Shown one piece after another: positions 1 through 12,475 of a stretch of DNA of 64,000 nucleotides. A program made the position numbers and the translations under genes. The first letter of the stretch is position 1. Every line of letters begins with the position of its first letter. The stretch covers positions 1 through 64,000 of the forward strand of contig CAJNYU010000096.1 of NCBI GenBank assembly GCA_905331475.1. Reading direction: 5' to 3'. The stretch is from Rotaria socialis (taxonomy: Eukaryota; Rotifera; Eurotatoria; Philodinida; Philodinidae). The notes below the pieces were generated by a model. The model searched no databases. It was not told the origin of the DNA and worked only from the letters and a program-made list of their open reading frames with translations.

Positions 1-228
1 GTTTATTAATCTACCCCTAATCGTTTAATAATGAACTGCTTTCCTTAAAATATGAAATACAAAACCTTTAAAAGAGCTCCATATACCCTGTGCCTCTTCA
101 AATACCCTTACGCTCAAAAACCCTTTGGATCATGAACCCTTCAAGGGTATATTCCATCCTCATAAACCCCTCAAGAGTTTATGAAAAGGAAAATCAAGGG
201 CAAGGGTTGATTATTCTGCGCTTTTTTT

Positions 229-782
229 TTACAGTGCATGCCATGAGATGAAACGAGCATTGAATCCAAACGGTGTTATGGCTTCCTTGAGAATGTTTAA
301 GCGTGTACCCCGATCTTGGCCCCTAAAGCAGAGGATCAGAGTGACAAGAATGCGAAAGAATCAATTGAATCATTATAAGTAGTGAAATTTAGTCGATTGA
401 AATTTTCGCAATCTTTAATTTAATTCTATAAGCTCATATTTGCCCTATAGGGTCTATTTCAATCTTGCTTACGTGATATCTATATAATTTAATCCAGTAA
501 TTAATATATTAGGTTTATGAGCATATGGCAGTGGAAATAATACCGCTTGAACAACATCACGTCCAATGCAATTAGCTGGTGAAAGGCAATATCCCATGCA
601 AACGGTACCACTTTGACCTAGATAAATTAAAATAAGGTAATCAAATATTCAATATCTCAACATTTTTGCGAATTACATCGATTCGTGACTAAATATTTAC
701 CACTAAGCGGTGATATTGGTGCAGCACTAAGAGAAGCGCACTCCAGCACAATTACAATCAATATACCTAATAAAGTTTTCAT
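229..782 (-). CDS. small secreted H-type-lectin-like protein
   Basis: Three exons (782-701, 617-473, 322-229) join in phase with GT-AG introns of 83 and 150 bp and give 106 residues. Residues 1-20 (MKTLLGILIVIVLECASLSA) form a clear signal peptide, so the product should be secreted. A short Cys-containing segment follows. The C-terminal half (LFPLPYAHKPNILITGL, then DITGQD, TRLNILKEAITPFGF and FISWH) matches the pattern of the H-type lectin domain: pro-rich first strand, conserved Arg, IT..GF and W. Members of this family bind GalNAc-type sugars in snails and corals. The protein stops soon after the conserved Trp, so the last strand of the usual domain is missing or short. The open frame on the opposite strand at 685-924 is only a shadow of exon 1. 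The gene structure is well supported; the family name rests on motif memory. Confidence 0.62.
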
Positions 783-1216
783 GAGAATAGTGACGTGTTG
801 TTTGAATATAACTCTTACTCAGCAACTGTGCCTTGGTACGATTGTTTTTCTTTTATATACCATTTTTTTAGCAGTGTTTAACGGAGAGGAAGTTCATCTC
901 AATACCCAATCAGTTTATACATAGTTTATAAATTCTAAAATACTATTTATGTGCTATCGGTACTATGCTCGAAATAAATCTAGTGTAATATAGAATGCAA
1001 ATGACCTTAATTTGCATAAAATAAACTTTGTCAAGTTAGGATTTTGTATGGATATTATTTGTATCAATGAAATTGTACAGCTAATTAGCATCATAATTCT
1101 ATGACATCGATGCTTTGTACTAGATCAATCATACCTTCACATATTATTCTATATTAATGTGCAAAAGATTAAATGAATTTTGCATTATCATTTAATGAAA
1201 ATTTTTATGCGCCTAA

Positions 1217-1444
1217 CCTAATATCAGCCATGAATTAGCATGGTCGGCAGCTTTACTTTTTAAACATACGAATGATACATTAAAAGAACAATATTTTAAT
1301 GTTGTCGAAAAAATCATAGGTTTCTTCATAAGTCAACCAATTGAACAAGGGACATTTCCTGAATCAATCAATTCACCGTATGTTCAAAGTGCTGAAATTA
1401 TATTTTGGCTTCTAGAAATAGTTCACATTTTGAATGAACAATAA
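1217..1444 (+). pseudogene. orphan coding fragment, alpha/alpha-toroid-like C-terminus
   Basis: An open frame of about 75 codons ends at TAA 1442-1444 and has no start codon of its own. It reads like real protein: a helix with AWSAALLFKH, a helical stretch ending in FFISQP, a G-TFPES turn, then SAEIIFWLLEIV. This helix, Gln, Gly-x-Phe, helix rhythm resembles one repeat of alpha/alpha-toroid proteins, but I cannot name the family. No matching upstream exons were found between 783 and 1216 on this strand. It is either the last exon of a gene I cannot otherwise see or a gene relic. Confidence 0.35.
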
Positions 1445-3612
1445 AAAATAACAAATCAGCATGGATTCTAAGAAAATAAAAACTTATTGAATCTTTTCTC
1501 GATTGAATTCATATATGTGTAATCTATATGATTGAAAATATTATTATTATTCAAATTAACTGCGATGTAATTTGTGTGATAAGTGGATTTCTTTTACGGC
1601 TTGTCCGCAGATAACTCACCCACGTTTGAATTGAACTTCGGTTTATCATAACTCATCCGCAGTACGAGATGGAAAGTTATGGCAATATATTCTTTCAAAA
1701 GAATCCCTTCCATCAGTGCATCTGACTAAAGCTCTGCTACGCAAAAAATTTCTCGCTCAGAGCAAAGTATTTATGATAGTGTTTGTTACTAAGGCAGCGC
1801 ATTTTACCGTGGTAAGATTCTTTTTCAGAAGTTTGCTGCTACGGCGAGTTACCATCAAAACATTACAGCAACTGCCTTATCAGTTTGTTGTGACATTCAC
1901 TTAAACAGCATTTTTCTTTTACAATAACAGGAGATCCGCCGATGTGAAATTGTGGCTCAACCTTCGATGATACTTGGATTTTGCGTCTTTTTAAATGATG
2001 AAGTCATTTTCAAAATATGATAGTAGATAACATGACCCTTTTTTGCATAATTTTAACTCAAAAACTACTTGATTTTGGCTGGGCACAACCATTTATTCTA
2101 GTCATTATCTAAAATAAATAATCTATCTTTCGATAGGAGATATATGAAAACATATAAAGCATATTTGCATGCATAAGTGCTGCTATTTTATATTTGAGAA
2201 GTCTTTTGCTCAACTTCGGCCAATCAAAGAATATTCTAGCTTGGCAGGCCGTTTACTTATATGAGTACCTTAAAAAGCGCTTTGACATTTTGTCGCATTG
2301 TGAATTAAATCTTCACCACTGATATTAAAATATTTACAATTTAGATTTATTTTAGATTCACGACCATATTCCCTCTATATCATCGTTATTTTCTTTTCCC
2401 CTTCGTTTCTCTTTCTCTTGTTCATGCATAGTTTGTGTCAGCGATTTTTTGTTCTCCTTTCCTCTATTGTTGGTAAAGTTTTCCAATTTTTACTTTAGTG
2501 AAACCATAAGTGACTGGCACTCACACTCGTCACATAATTCTCATTACTCTAGTCTAACTTTTTTTAAGCAAATGAAAAGAAAAAGCATGTGAATGAGGAT
2601 GGTCAGTTTTCAAACTAACTTCACAAAGTCTATTGAAATTGAGTAGAAATCTGGTTAAAGATCAATCAAAAACAGATGGTCAAGTTCAATTCATTTGACG
2701 CGTGACGATCAACATCAAAATCATGCCAGCTCTTGTTCATTCTCAGTAATTATTTTCTTTCAGATGCAATTAAAAATACGAGTCTTTTGTTATGAGTGAC
2801 GCACATTTTGTACGACTTCTGTAACGTTGATTCACTAACACATCATAATGAATACGCAAAACCTATAATTTATTGAAGGACGCAGACAGAGTGGAAGAAA
2901 ATAACGCTAGTTTCACTACGTCTTTTGACTATAACATAACGTTTATTCATCATCATGAGGTATTTTACGGTGAAAAAAGTATACAATTCTCACCATCAAG
3001 AATCATTGTCTTCTACAAAATACAAAGGACGTGGTGAAAATAACTGAGCAAAACAGAAATCGAATATCGTCATCCGTCTTTATCAAATAGTGAGAGGAGA
3101 ATGCTCCAAGGTTTTGATCGGATGAAGGAAGCACAAATATTTTGTTTATCACTATCAGCATTACCTGGCATAAATTTATTCAGTTCCCTCGGAACTATGC
3201 ATATATTTATGAGGATGCATTTAATCTAATTATACAGTTTTGAAATAATATTTCACACAATATTGAAGACTAGCTAGGATTGAATAGATTTCGAGAAGTT
3301 CGCATTGCTATTGAATTTCGTAACTTGGAAACCAAAAACGAAACAGCGAGTTACTGTTTAATTAAATAGAAAATGAACAGAATAACAACGAGAGAGCCTG
3401 GAAGAGTGCAACAATCGACCAGAACTGTAGAAGAACGTCCGTCTTTTACATATTTGACAAAAAAAAACTTTCAATTAGATTAGTTTGTTTGAAAAATTTA
3501 AAATGTCACATGACTTCAACAATATGATATATAACGTTTTGTCACTCGAGAAACAGTTGGATTCCTTTTAGATTGTTTATCACAAAGGATTGTTAGTTTT
3601 ATTGTCTGAAAG
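1445..3612. other. intergenic, no gene seen
   Basis: About 2.2 kb of AT-rich DNA. The open frame at 1716-1904 has low-complexity, unconvincing composition and no splice partners. No tandem repeat, inverted end or known element was recognised. Confidence 0.5.
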
Positions 3613-4133
3613 ATGGCTGAAGAAAATGATTGGGATGGTATGTATATCGTTCTCGATGCCAATGAACAACCATAAATCGTATATTTGCATTCTAGTGCGT
3701 CTATTTAGTTGTACTGATGATTCTCGTACTTGTTGCTCTGCATGTCTATTTGCCGATAATGTCGAAAAAATCGATGCTAGTAATTGGTGGGGCATGTGCT
3801 GTGCGTACTGTTGCTTAGGAAACGTTTATCTATGTTGGATACCACAATATTTCAAACTGGAAAAGTTTCGACAAAAATATCATCTACGAGAGGACCCATC
3901 GTGGTGACTTTCCTGCAACATTATTCTGTGGTCCATGTGCAATCTGTCAAGAGGCTCGCGAGCTGGAATCTAGAGGTAATTCTTTAAAATTCATTTCGAC
4001 TAAAACACTTTTTCAACATGTTCCCTGTGTTGCTTTAGAAACTGAGTAAAATGTTAATTTCCAGGTTAAAAATCAACCTGTTGTGTCTGAACCAGCACTG
4101 GATAGAAACTCTCCACAAGCAACTCGTGACTAA
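3613..4133 (+). CDS. PLAC8/cornifelin-family protein, frame apparently disturbed
   Basis: The start ATG 3613 gives MAEENDWD. A 58-bp intron (3638-3695) leads in phase into a Cys-rich exon containing LFSCTDDSRTCCSACLF, then WWGMCCAYCCLGN and FRQKYHLRE. This is the classic PLAC8 (cornifelin) layout of small Cys-rich membrane-associated proteins. The family's closing block, FCGPCAICQEARELE, is present at about 3921-3974 but in a different frame. An apparent single-step frame shift therefore lies near 3895-3905, with no plausible intron to absorb it. A donor (3976) follows; the final exon is unclear, either a short end at about 4049 or the open run 4065-4133 (VKNQPVVSEP, then stop). It is either a recently damaged gene or an assembly error. 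Confidence 0.68.
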
Positions 4134-4683
4134 ACTGCGTTTCATCCAATTCTGGTCGTTCCGCTTAAGATTAATGAATCTTTTCGTTTTTTTTTGTCTC
4201 TATAGACTATACAATAACTAATTCTATTAGCAATATTCTCTCGATTTTTTCATTTTTGACTCATGCATTTTATAAGAAATTATTTCAATAAATTAGAAAA
4301 ATCAAACGTTTATCGTCAATGAGAAGTCTCTACGTCGATGTCAGAAATAAGATGTTCTTATGAAACTTTATGATAGATATTACGGCTCATAGGTTAATAT
4401 TTATAAAAAATATTCTCGATTTTACTACTAAACTGACTCATAGATTTGACTCATATACAACATGGCCAGCTTTTGTCCCTGATTCAAGCAGTTTCCTGTC
4501 ATATAACTTTACGATCCTTGAAATCATTTTCGACATTTTCATATCTTCATTCTTGTGTATATTCCAAATAAACTATTTCGCATGTATAAAAAAAAACTAT
4601 GAAATACATCATATCATAGTTCTTTAACCAGAAAGTTGATCTTATGAACGAATTGCTTTTTAAAATATCGAATAATAAAGATT
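4134..4683. other. convergent 3' intergenic region
   Basis: This is the space between the 3' ends of the PLAC8-like gene (+) and the channel gene (-). AATAAA-type signals are visible near 4288 on the plus strand. The 85-codon open frame at 4370-4627 is AT-rich and hydrophobic without recognisable motifs, so I did not call it a gene. Confidence 0.5.
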
Positions 4684-6364
4684 TCAAACTTTACTCTCAT
4701 CGCTAGTTCTAATACAGTTTCGTCGCATCGTATGATACTGCTGTCGTGCGAGTCGATACAGCATTTCTGCTAGTTCCATTAGAGATAGAAAACTAACACC
4801 AATCCAAAGACCTGTTTGACCGCCAACATTAGACAGAACGCCAACTGCTGTCAGTGTTGCTGCTTGTGTATAGTTTTCAATTCTAGTCGATTCATGTACT
4901 AGTTCAATTGAGAGATAACTGGCGTCAATATGTGAACGCCAATTCGTTAGCCAATCATGAGGTAATGGAATTTTTGAATTTTCAACAAATCTTTTAATAT
5001 CATCCACTAGCCACGCTGGCGGTGTTCTCCATAGTGAATTTTTGATACTGAAATCAGTAATAAAACATTGTTGTGGACAATATGAGCAATGTTGTTCAAG
5101 AAGAGACGACGAAGTCAAGAAAACATAGGCTGCTTCAGAGTAACACTTATTAGATATATTGCATAGAGGAGCTAAAATCATTTGTTCAGTTTCAGGTAAA
5201 AACACCCAACGAGCATTCCATTGTAGAGGATCAATACAGCCGCAATGTTTATATCTAAATTGAAATGAATCTATCTAGTGAATCAATTAATCAAAAATCA
5301 TTAAAAGATATTTACGTAAATACTTGGGTACACAATTCATAGCATATGTCTTCTGTGTATCCATATTCAGTACCTTGGTAATTATCAAACATTGCTTGCA
5401 TCATAGGAGGAATTTTATCATCACATGTCGAATAAGGAGAACGTAAAAATGAAATCATCTTTTTAGTATATGTAATTCTATGTTTAAATCCAGTTGCTAA
5501 TGCCATCCCAGCACTATCAATCATAGGTAATTGTGCGTTATCATGCAGCACCGCTATCATACCAACCCCTTAGATAGAAATATATTTTTAATTTGTGTCG
5601 AAGATCGAAATCTTCACGCATAAACTTGTTAGGTCGTGTTTCACTAAATTATTCTACTGACCTTCTCTTATATATGGTACATATTGATGACTATGAACAT
5701 AAAAGCCTAGATTCAAAAGACCCGGCCCACCATATTCATCACTGTAGTGAACGCTATTAATATTTTTCAATTTAGCATTAAAAGTATAACAGAAACCGTA
5801 CGAAGATGAAGAAAATGAAGTAAAGTTTACTACTGAACAAGCGCGTCCATTGAAAACACATGTCATGAGCATAGAACTGAGCGGAAAGAAGAATTCATCG
5901 AGAGATTCATTTCGATTTATTTTCATTTGAAAAAAATCACCGATACGTTTTATTTGTTGTAGCGACATTGAATTCGTATCATTCGCATTCGTAATATTGA
6001 GTGTAGTTGTATAGTTTGAAAATGATTGAACGAAAAGATCATAGCGAACAGGAGCTAGATTACAAATAGTAAATGCTGGGAAGTGTTGTGGCCACTCATT
6101 GACGATATCCACTGATGTTTGAGTAGAATACTCAAAATACTTACGAATTTCTTGAGTAACAAAGAAAATTGTAATTCCCGTGAAAACGACAAACGAAATC
6201 GACCAGAAAATTCTATTATGCATACTCTCACTACGAGCAATACCTGGGATACCATGAGTCGATGTATTCAAAGCAAATTGTCGAATAATAGATCGACGTC
6301 GAACTACTCGTTCACGTCGCTTATTTGTTTTGTTACTAATGACAAAAATAGTATCACTATACAT
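4684..6364 (-). CDS. DEG/ENaC (ASIC/FaNaC-like) sodium channel subunit
   Basis: Three exons (6364-5662, 5568-5316, 5254-4684) with introns of 93 and 61 bp join in phase to give 508 residues, a normal length for the family. Features in order: the cytosolic gating motif HG (residues 37-38, in HGIPGIA), first membrane helix about 51-72, the hallmark FPAFTICN (95-102), a large extracellular region with several N-glycosylation sequons and conserved Cys (HCGC, CPQQC), the LPMIDSAG block, then the second membrane helix with GLWIGVS. The selectivity-filter GxS is at 471-473, followed by the conserved E of the MELAE segment. The product is an amiloride-sensitive-type cation channel of the plasma membrane, opened by ligands such as protons, peptides or mechanical force; the ligand cannot be told here. 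All conserved elements are intact. The start Met was chosen as the first in frame before the HG motif. Confidence 0.93.
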
Positions 6365-8371
6365 GCACTTTGTACGAAATCAAATATACGCGATTGTGTC
6401 GCATCCACAAGAAAAAAAATGAATGTAAATAGTCATTTTCTGAAATCTTGTTGAGTTCGATGTCCTTGCAAGATTTGTTTTCATATTCCTGATAATTCTA
6501 TTTTCTTTTGACCTTTTCCTTTCTCATTTTTTCTTCTTCTAAGATTTGCCTTTTTTATGGGACAGTGTACATTTTTATAACATTTGTTTTCACATACTTG
6601 ATAAGTAATATTATTGATTACATTGGTTGAGATTTGCATAGCATATGCATGAATAATGAAATCAACCCACTGAAGACAATTTAATAAGTAAAACAGTTAT
6701 ATACCAGTAGTGTGGTATTTACCTTAACCACTGATTCGAATAATCTCTGAGCAAAACTGGAGTCTTATGCTTTCAAATAAATCAGCTAGATAGTCTACTA
6801 TTATGAATAGATCATTCTCTCTAATTAGTATTGTATTTTGTTTTTACTAACCAATAGATACTTATTGTGGTAATTGTAATGATATAGTTTCATTGAGATT
6901 ACAATAGACAATGAGTTGACATTTTCTCCTCATTGGCGACTACTAAACAACAGTGGATGCAAAAATAGATTTTTGTATGTTAAAATTCATCTTTATGAAT
7001 TGATATGTATGTACTATTGTAATTTTGAATTGCATCAGTAAGAAAAACTACCATAATTCGATGTAAAATGGATTCGTAAAAGTTTTTCTTTCTCAGTTAT
7101 CATAATTATCTTCACCATTTTGTGAATTTAGCTCTCGTTGGTTGAATTAGAAAGAAAGAAAAACAAACGATCTTTCTATCTTTAATTCTGAACTTGCGGC
7201 ATTCGTTTAGCCTAGAAAAAAACAGTCAGGAAATCATACGCATAGTACTGAGAGGATCGAAAGTTGACTTAGTCCAAATGCTACTGAACAACGCATTGAC
7301 ATTTCTTTTCTTTTTCTATTATTATTTTGTCAGCCTAAATAATTCATGACAAGTGTTGTCCTCTATATTTGACAGTTCTACGATCATTGTGAGATTCATC
7401 AGTGTTGTCAATAAATATAATGCAAAACAACAATTATAATTTAAAAAGCAAAATATGTCAAAATCACGCTCATCTATCTCACAAATTTCTTCGGCTTATT
7501 ATTTTTGCTAGACTACGATTAATCGTTGACTTCTTTACAAGATTTCTGTTTCACAAATACGTTCAGATTCTTCTTGTCCGGCATGAACGTTTTATATTGA
7601 AGAGAACTGGTAAGAAACAAGCAATCATTTGAATAATGAATCATTTCAGGTAGAAGTCAGATTGTCATTGTTGAGAAAACAAAAGGTTTCACCTTTGATA
7701 ATTACAATATCTAGGTATCATGAGGAAAAAAAGGATGGTTACTTAATCTCATCAAAAGAATATTCTAAATTCTAAGTTAAGAAATATTTCTCATGCAAGT
7801 TCATTCTGTTGTAATTGGTTGCAAGCTTTTTCTCATGGTCCAATCATATTGTTTCGCTGCCAATGAATTTCTGAGAATGTTCCACATTCATTTTTTTTAA
7901 GTTTATGCAAAGTAAATTTATTATAATTGAAAACTAACAGCGATACAAACAATAAATTGAACTTGACGATGACCATGTAAATTTTCTTTTACAACCGTGA
8001 CAAGAGTTACAATTCACAATCTTAATTATATAAAAGATTTTTTTTTCCGAGAAAAAAAAAAATTTTCTCATACAATTCGATATTTTCGTTATATAGTATC
8101 AATGTTTGTACAATCTAATATTTGCTAAGCTCTTTTGCGAGAAAAAAAATGCAATTTACTTAAATAGACATTTGATAGACTTCGATAAGTCAAAAACAAC
8201 CGTCGGAAATAGAGAATGAAACAAAAGCTAGAGCCTCATCATTATTAAGAATTTTCTCCGACATTCATCATCTTGTACTTATCACATTTTTCTTTGATGC
8301 TTAGGCTTCTTTCTTTTTTATTTCAATTAGTATAAAGAATTTACTTCATTCTCAAAAAGAATCCAACTATT
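6365..8371. other. intergenic, no gene seen
   Basis: Divergent space between the channel gene and the transporter gene. AT-rich, with poly-A/T runs around 8035-8070. The open frames at 6119-6454 and 7402-7632 are shadow or random frames. I see no RNA gene or repeat. Confidence 0.5.
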
Positions 8372-8710
8372 TAGTGGAGTAGCCAGGATTTTTTTAAGTA
8401 GGTGGCAATCTACCAGCTAAATTATTTTTAGTGGGTGGCAATAGTGGGCAATAAAAAACTCTAGTTAGCAATAACTTTTTCTAAAAATATCTTCATTACA
8501 GAAGCCGTTATTTACTGGAAGAGATTGAAAATTGATTTTTGGAAATCACTTGATTAAATCTCGTCAAGAGAAAATGTGTTGAAATAAAGCATTTCTTAAA
8601 TCTTTAAATATACACAGGTTTTAACATTTTTCAACAATGGACAATTGCTCACATTAGAAACCAATTAAGTGGCAAAACGCCCAATTGCTAGCATGTTGGC
8701 TACGCCACTG
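8372..8710. mobile_element. hAT-type MITE, about 340 bp
   Basis: The left end TAGTGGAGTAGCCA and the inverted right end CAGTGGCGTAGCCA form matching terminal repeats of the hAT type (CAGTGG). The flanking octamers CAACTATT and GAACTAAT agree at 6 of 8 positions, consistent with an aged 8-bp target duplication. The left subterminal part carries the repeated word GTGGCAAT. No coding capacity; non-autonomous. Confidence 0.72.
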
Positions 8711-9058
8711 GAACTAATATATTTTGATAGTTCATGATATATAATACATTGCGAATGTGCTTTTACCGGAGATTATTATTAAAAAGAAAAACAACTTGGT
8801 TAATTGAGAATGTCCTGTAGCTAATAACATATATTTTACCACATGCTACCATGCCAGCGTCTGAAAAATTGAAAAAAGAAATAGTAAATCTTGTGTTCCT
8901 TCACAACAGTTAATGTTACATTCTTACTTTTTATTGTTTTCTTACAGGAATAAACAACGAACCATATAGTATTATTATTAAATTTATTTGAATAAAAACG
9001 TTAAAAAATAATGATTGATACAAAATCTAAAGCACCCGGTAAATATTTCTTCTGAACA

Positions 9059-10944
9059 ATGTTTGTATTTGTTGTTATTTTAGTACCTTTTTGGTGTTCA
9101 ATGCGTGTTTTTATCACTTTTATGAGTTTTCTTGGTATGGTCGTACATTTTTCACAAAAAACTAACATTAGCATAGCTCTTGTTTGCATGGTAAATCATT
9201 CAGCTATTCAACATTATGAAAAAAATATTAGCAAAACACATTTTACTGAAATAAATTATAATTGCCTTCAAACCAATAAAACGAATCATCGTGTAAGTGA
9301 GGAAAATCAAAAGAAAAGCTTCTAGTCATGTTTTATTCTTAGGAAGGACCGTATATTTGGAATAAAAATATTCAAGGTATTATATTAAGTTCCTATTTCG
9401 GAGGTTATATCGCAACTCAGATACCAGCTGGCTATTTAGCTGGTCGATATGGCGTTCGTTTTCTCTATAGTGGTGCTATTCTTGTGTCAAGTTTAGCGAC
9501 TATCGCTATGCCATTCGTTACTTCAATACATTGGATTGCTTTTACTATGCTTCAAATACTTGTTGGACTTGCGCATGGCACGATTTGGCCATGTATTGTT
9601 GTTATAATGACCCATTGGGCACCATCCAACGAGCGTGGAAAATTAATGGGTTTTGTAAATGGAGGTACTATAATTTCGCTTGAATTAGAAATACGATTTT
9701 CTTTTGTACTATAATGAAAGGCGCTCAAGTGGGAAATGTTCTCGCTTTATCCATCAGTGGAGTGATGTGTTCATGGCATTTTGCTGGTGGTTGGCCGTTA
9801 ATTTTCTATTCAACAGGTTACTATTTGTTGAGCATTGAAATAGAAATAATTCATATTTTACAGGTGCAATTGGTTTCTTTTGGGCTATATTATGGATTTT
9901 AATCTATGTTGACTCACCTGATAATCATACTTATATAAGTATAATAGAAAAAAAAATCATTCTGGAAAATACACAACAATCGTCAAATAACAATGATCGA
10001 TTTCATACTCCATGGCGAGCTATTCTAACATCATCGGTTTGCTGGGCATTATTTATTATGCATACATGTAGTAATTGGGGTACATATACATTTCTGACAT
10101 CGATTCCAAAATATATGGATGAAGCTTTGGGTTTTGATATTAAATCGGCAAGTGAAAAAAACGGAATCGAAAAAATATTTTATTTACTCGAAAAAGTTTA
10201 GAACGGAATTTTGTCTGCTCTATTATATGCAAGTCAATGGTTAAGTATAAATATATCTGGTGTCATGGCTGATATGCTTATACATAAAAAACTATTGTCA
10301 ATCACACAAACAAGAAAATTATTTAATATATTAGGAAGTTTTTTACCCGCGATATTTGTTCTTGGCTTAGCGTTTATGACCTGTCAACACAAATATACGG
10401 CTGTTATTCTTCTAACAATTGGTGTAGGATTGACGTAAATTAATGCAAATTTTGATTTCGAAAAATATATTTATATATTTTAGTGGCTGTTGTTTTGGTG
10501 GAGGTTTTGCATTAGTACCGAACGATATCGCTCCAGCATATGCAGGTATTATTTTTGGCATTTCCAATACATTCGCAACTATACCAGGTATTATTAGTCC
10601 ATATGTAGTTGGCGCTCTAACAGAAAAAGTACGTCTATTGCTTTGGGCATGAATTTTAAAAAAATTGTTCTGTTTTTTATTTATAAATTAGGATCCAAAT
10701 AATTGGTCCATTATATTTTTCCTATGTACTATTATTTATATTATTGGATTAATCATATTTTTACTATTTGGTTCAAGCGAATTGCAACCTTGGGCAATAA
10801 AACAAATAGAAAATAATGTTTTGTATGACGATCTATTATCTAGTGAGTTTTTTAGATTCATAAATTAAACTGACATAATTGTGTTTTTTTTTTCTAGAAC
10901 AAAATAATGAAACAACAGAAAAAATATTAAATCTAGAAAATTAA
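9059..10944 (+). CDS. SLC17-like (sialin/vesicular anion) MFS transporter
   Basis: Eight exons (9059-9292, 9343-9664, 9721-9816, 9864-10147, 10202-10434, 10484-10628, 10692-10842, 10898-10944) all join in phase and give 503 residues. The sequence matches SLC17 anion/sodium-phosphate co-transporters: first helix followed by a glycosylated loop, then IILSSYFGGYIATQIPAGYL and AGRYGV, APSNERGKL (the MFS loop 4-5), GGWPLIFY, SNWGTYTFLTSIPKY, NISGVMADM and SNTFATIPGIISPY. Family members carry sialic acid, glutamate, nucleotides or phosphate across lysosomal, vesicular or plasma membranes; the substrate here is not predictable. The fourth intron (10148-10201) uses a GC-AG pair (GCAAGT donor). Introns are 47-63 bp. 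No frame damage seen. Confidence 0.92.
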
Positions 10945-12475
10945 AACGTGTTTCTAGTAAATGAATGGTTTATTCTTATTCTTTGTTTCGAATGATAAAA
11001 GTATAATTGTCAAGATGGATTTTTTTATATTTCATTGATCAGTTGATCAGCTGACTTTAACAGGCAAACTTCTCAAATCTTCGCTTCCGATTTCAAATAT
11101 GCACATCGCTTTTTGCTGAAAACATCCATATCTATACTTGGAAAACCCTTGCATATAAACGTAAAAAAGAATTGTCGAATTTTCACCTAATTTGTCCTGA
11201 GAATCTTGAGATTTTCACATGTCATGATGGAAAATAATCCAAATAAATTTCAGATTAAAGCGAGAAAAACAACAACTTCATAAATTTTTAGTGAGTAAAA
11301 ATGAACACTTTAGAGGATGCGGTTGTGGCTGCCGATGAAGATACAATTCACATCCTAGTAGAGATCCCTGTTGTGGGTCTCTTTGCTTTGCAAGTCTTCT
11401 AGGTAGACCCTAAAAATGCGCCAAGGAGCTGTTTTGGTGTTAGTCGCACACGAGGGTGTGGGTGAAGATAACGTAGTCAGTCATTCACACCAACATATTT
11501 ACATCAAAGAAATCGAACATGGAAAGAAAAGGGGCTGTGCCAATTGGTCTTTCGTCGTCTTTTACTGTGTGAAAAAAGCAGGTGAAAGATGCACACTATC
11601 AAAATCGTCGAGGCAACGCAATCAAATATTGCCAGATGTGCATTTTAAAAAGCAGAATACATTTCTCAGACAGCAGCTCCGATTAATTTGATTCGTGTAA
11701 GTGAATCTGAAAAGGTAAGTCGCACATATTGAAAGAGATACCGTTTGTTGTAATACTGCTCGAAATAATTATTAGAACGTAGAAAAGAAATAGAAGGAAG
11801 AGCTCTTTTTGGTAGCACCACGCAATTCGTTCTTTTTGCATTGCGCAAAAAATAACAGAACGATCGATTCATGGATTATTGAGCAATGTGTTGAAATACT
11901 TTCAAATAATCCTATACAAGAAAGCCCTTTATTATTGGCAAGATCACGACTAAGAATCTGCTCGTTTTTTTCGTATGAAGCATATTGAGCTATTGGTTTG
12001 GTCAATATCTATGAGCAAGCTGATCTATCTTCCTGTATAACCTTCGTTGAAACTGGAATATGCATATCGTGATACCAAACTTATGTTGGAAAGCTTTCCA
12101 ATAATAGGATTAAAAGTGACAATAACTTGTTTTTGGTTGATCAGGCTGAAAGATACGCAAGAGTCTATAGCTGCGAATGTCATTATTGTTTCAGTGGAGG
12201 ATAACAAAGAAACCTCGACGGTATCACCTTAATTGTGAAATGATGTTCACTCATTACCATTAACTCAGGACAACACATAATGATTACAGTAGTACAACGC
12301 CAGTGCATGAATTACTGATGAAAGTGAAATAAAAAGTTGCAATCAAACTCATCAAAGCTCGAATCTAGGGAAATAACAGGTCTCGAAGAAACATTTAAAA
12401 TTTGAAAGAATTCGGAAAATTTCGAACGCTGCATACTATAAATATGCACTTTTTCTTTCTAGTGCTTCATACAAA
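10945..12475. other. intergenic with unassigned open frames
   Basis: Contains ATG-initiated frames at 11301-11402, 11416-11691 and 12047-12232 (+), and a coding-looking but interrupted stretch around 11850-11970. None shows a recognised domain or a consistent splice chain. They could be exons or relics of a lineage-specific gene, or chance frames. The last 60 bp hold a TATA-like TATAAAT (12437-12443) and an acceptor-like TTTCTTTCTAG just before the next gene. Confidence 0.4.

Noticed and set aside
685-924. 79-codon plus-strand frame
   Set aside because: It is a shadow of exon 1 and intron 1 of the minus-strand H-type-lectin-like gene.
6119-6454. 111-codon plus-strand frame
   Set aside because: Antisense to the first exon of the DEG/ENaC channel; no motif.
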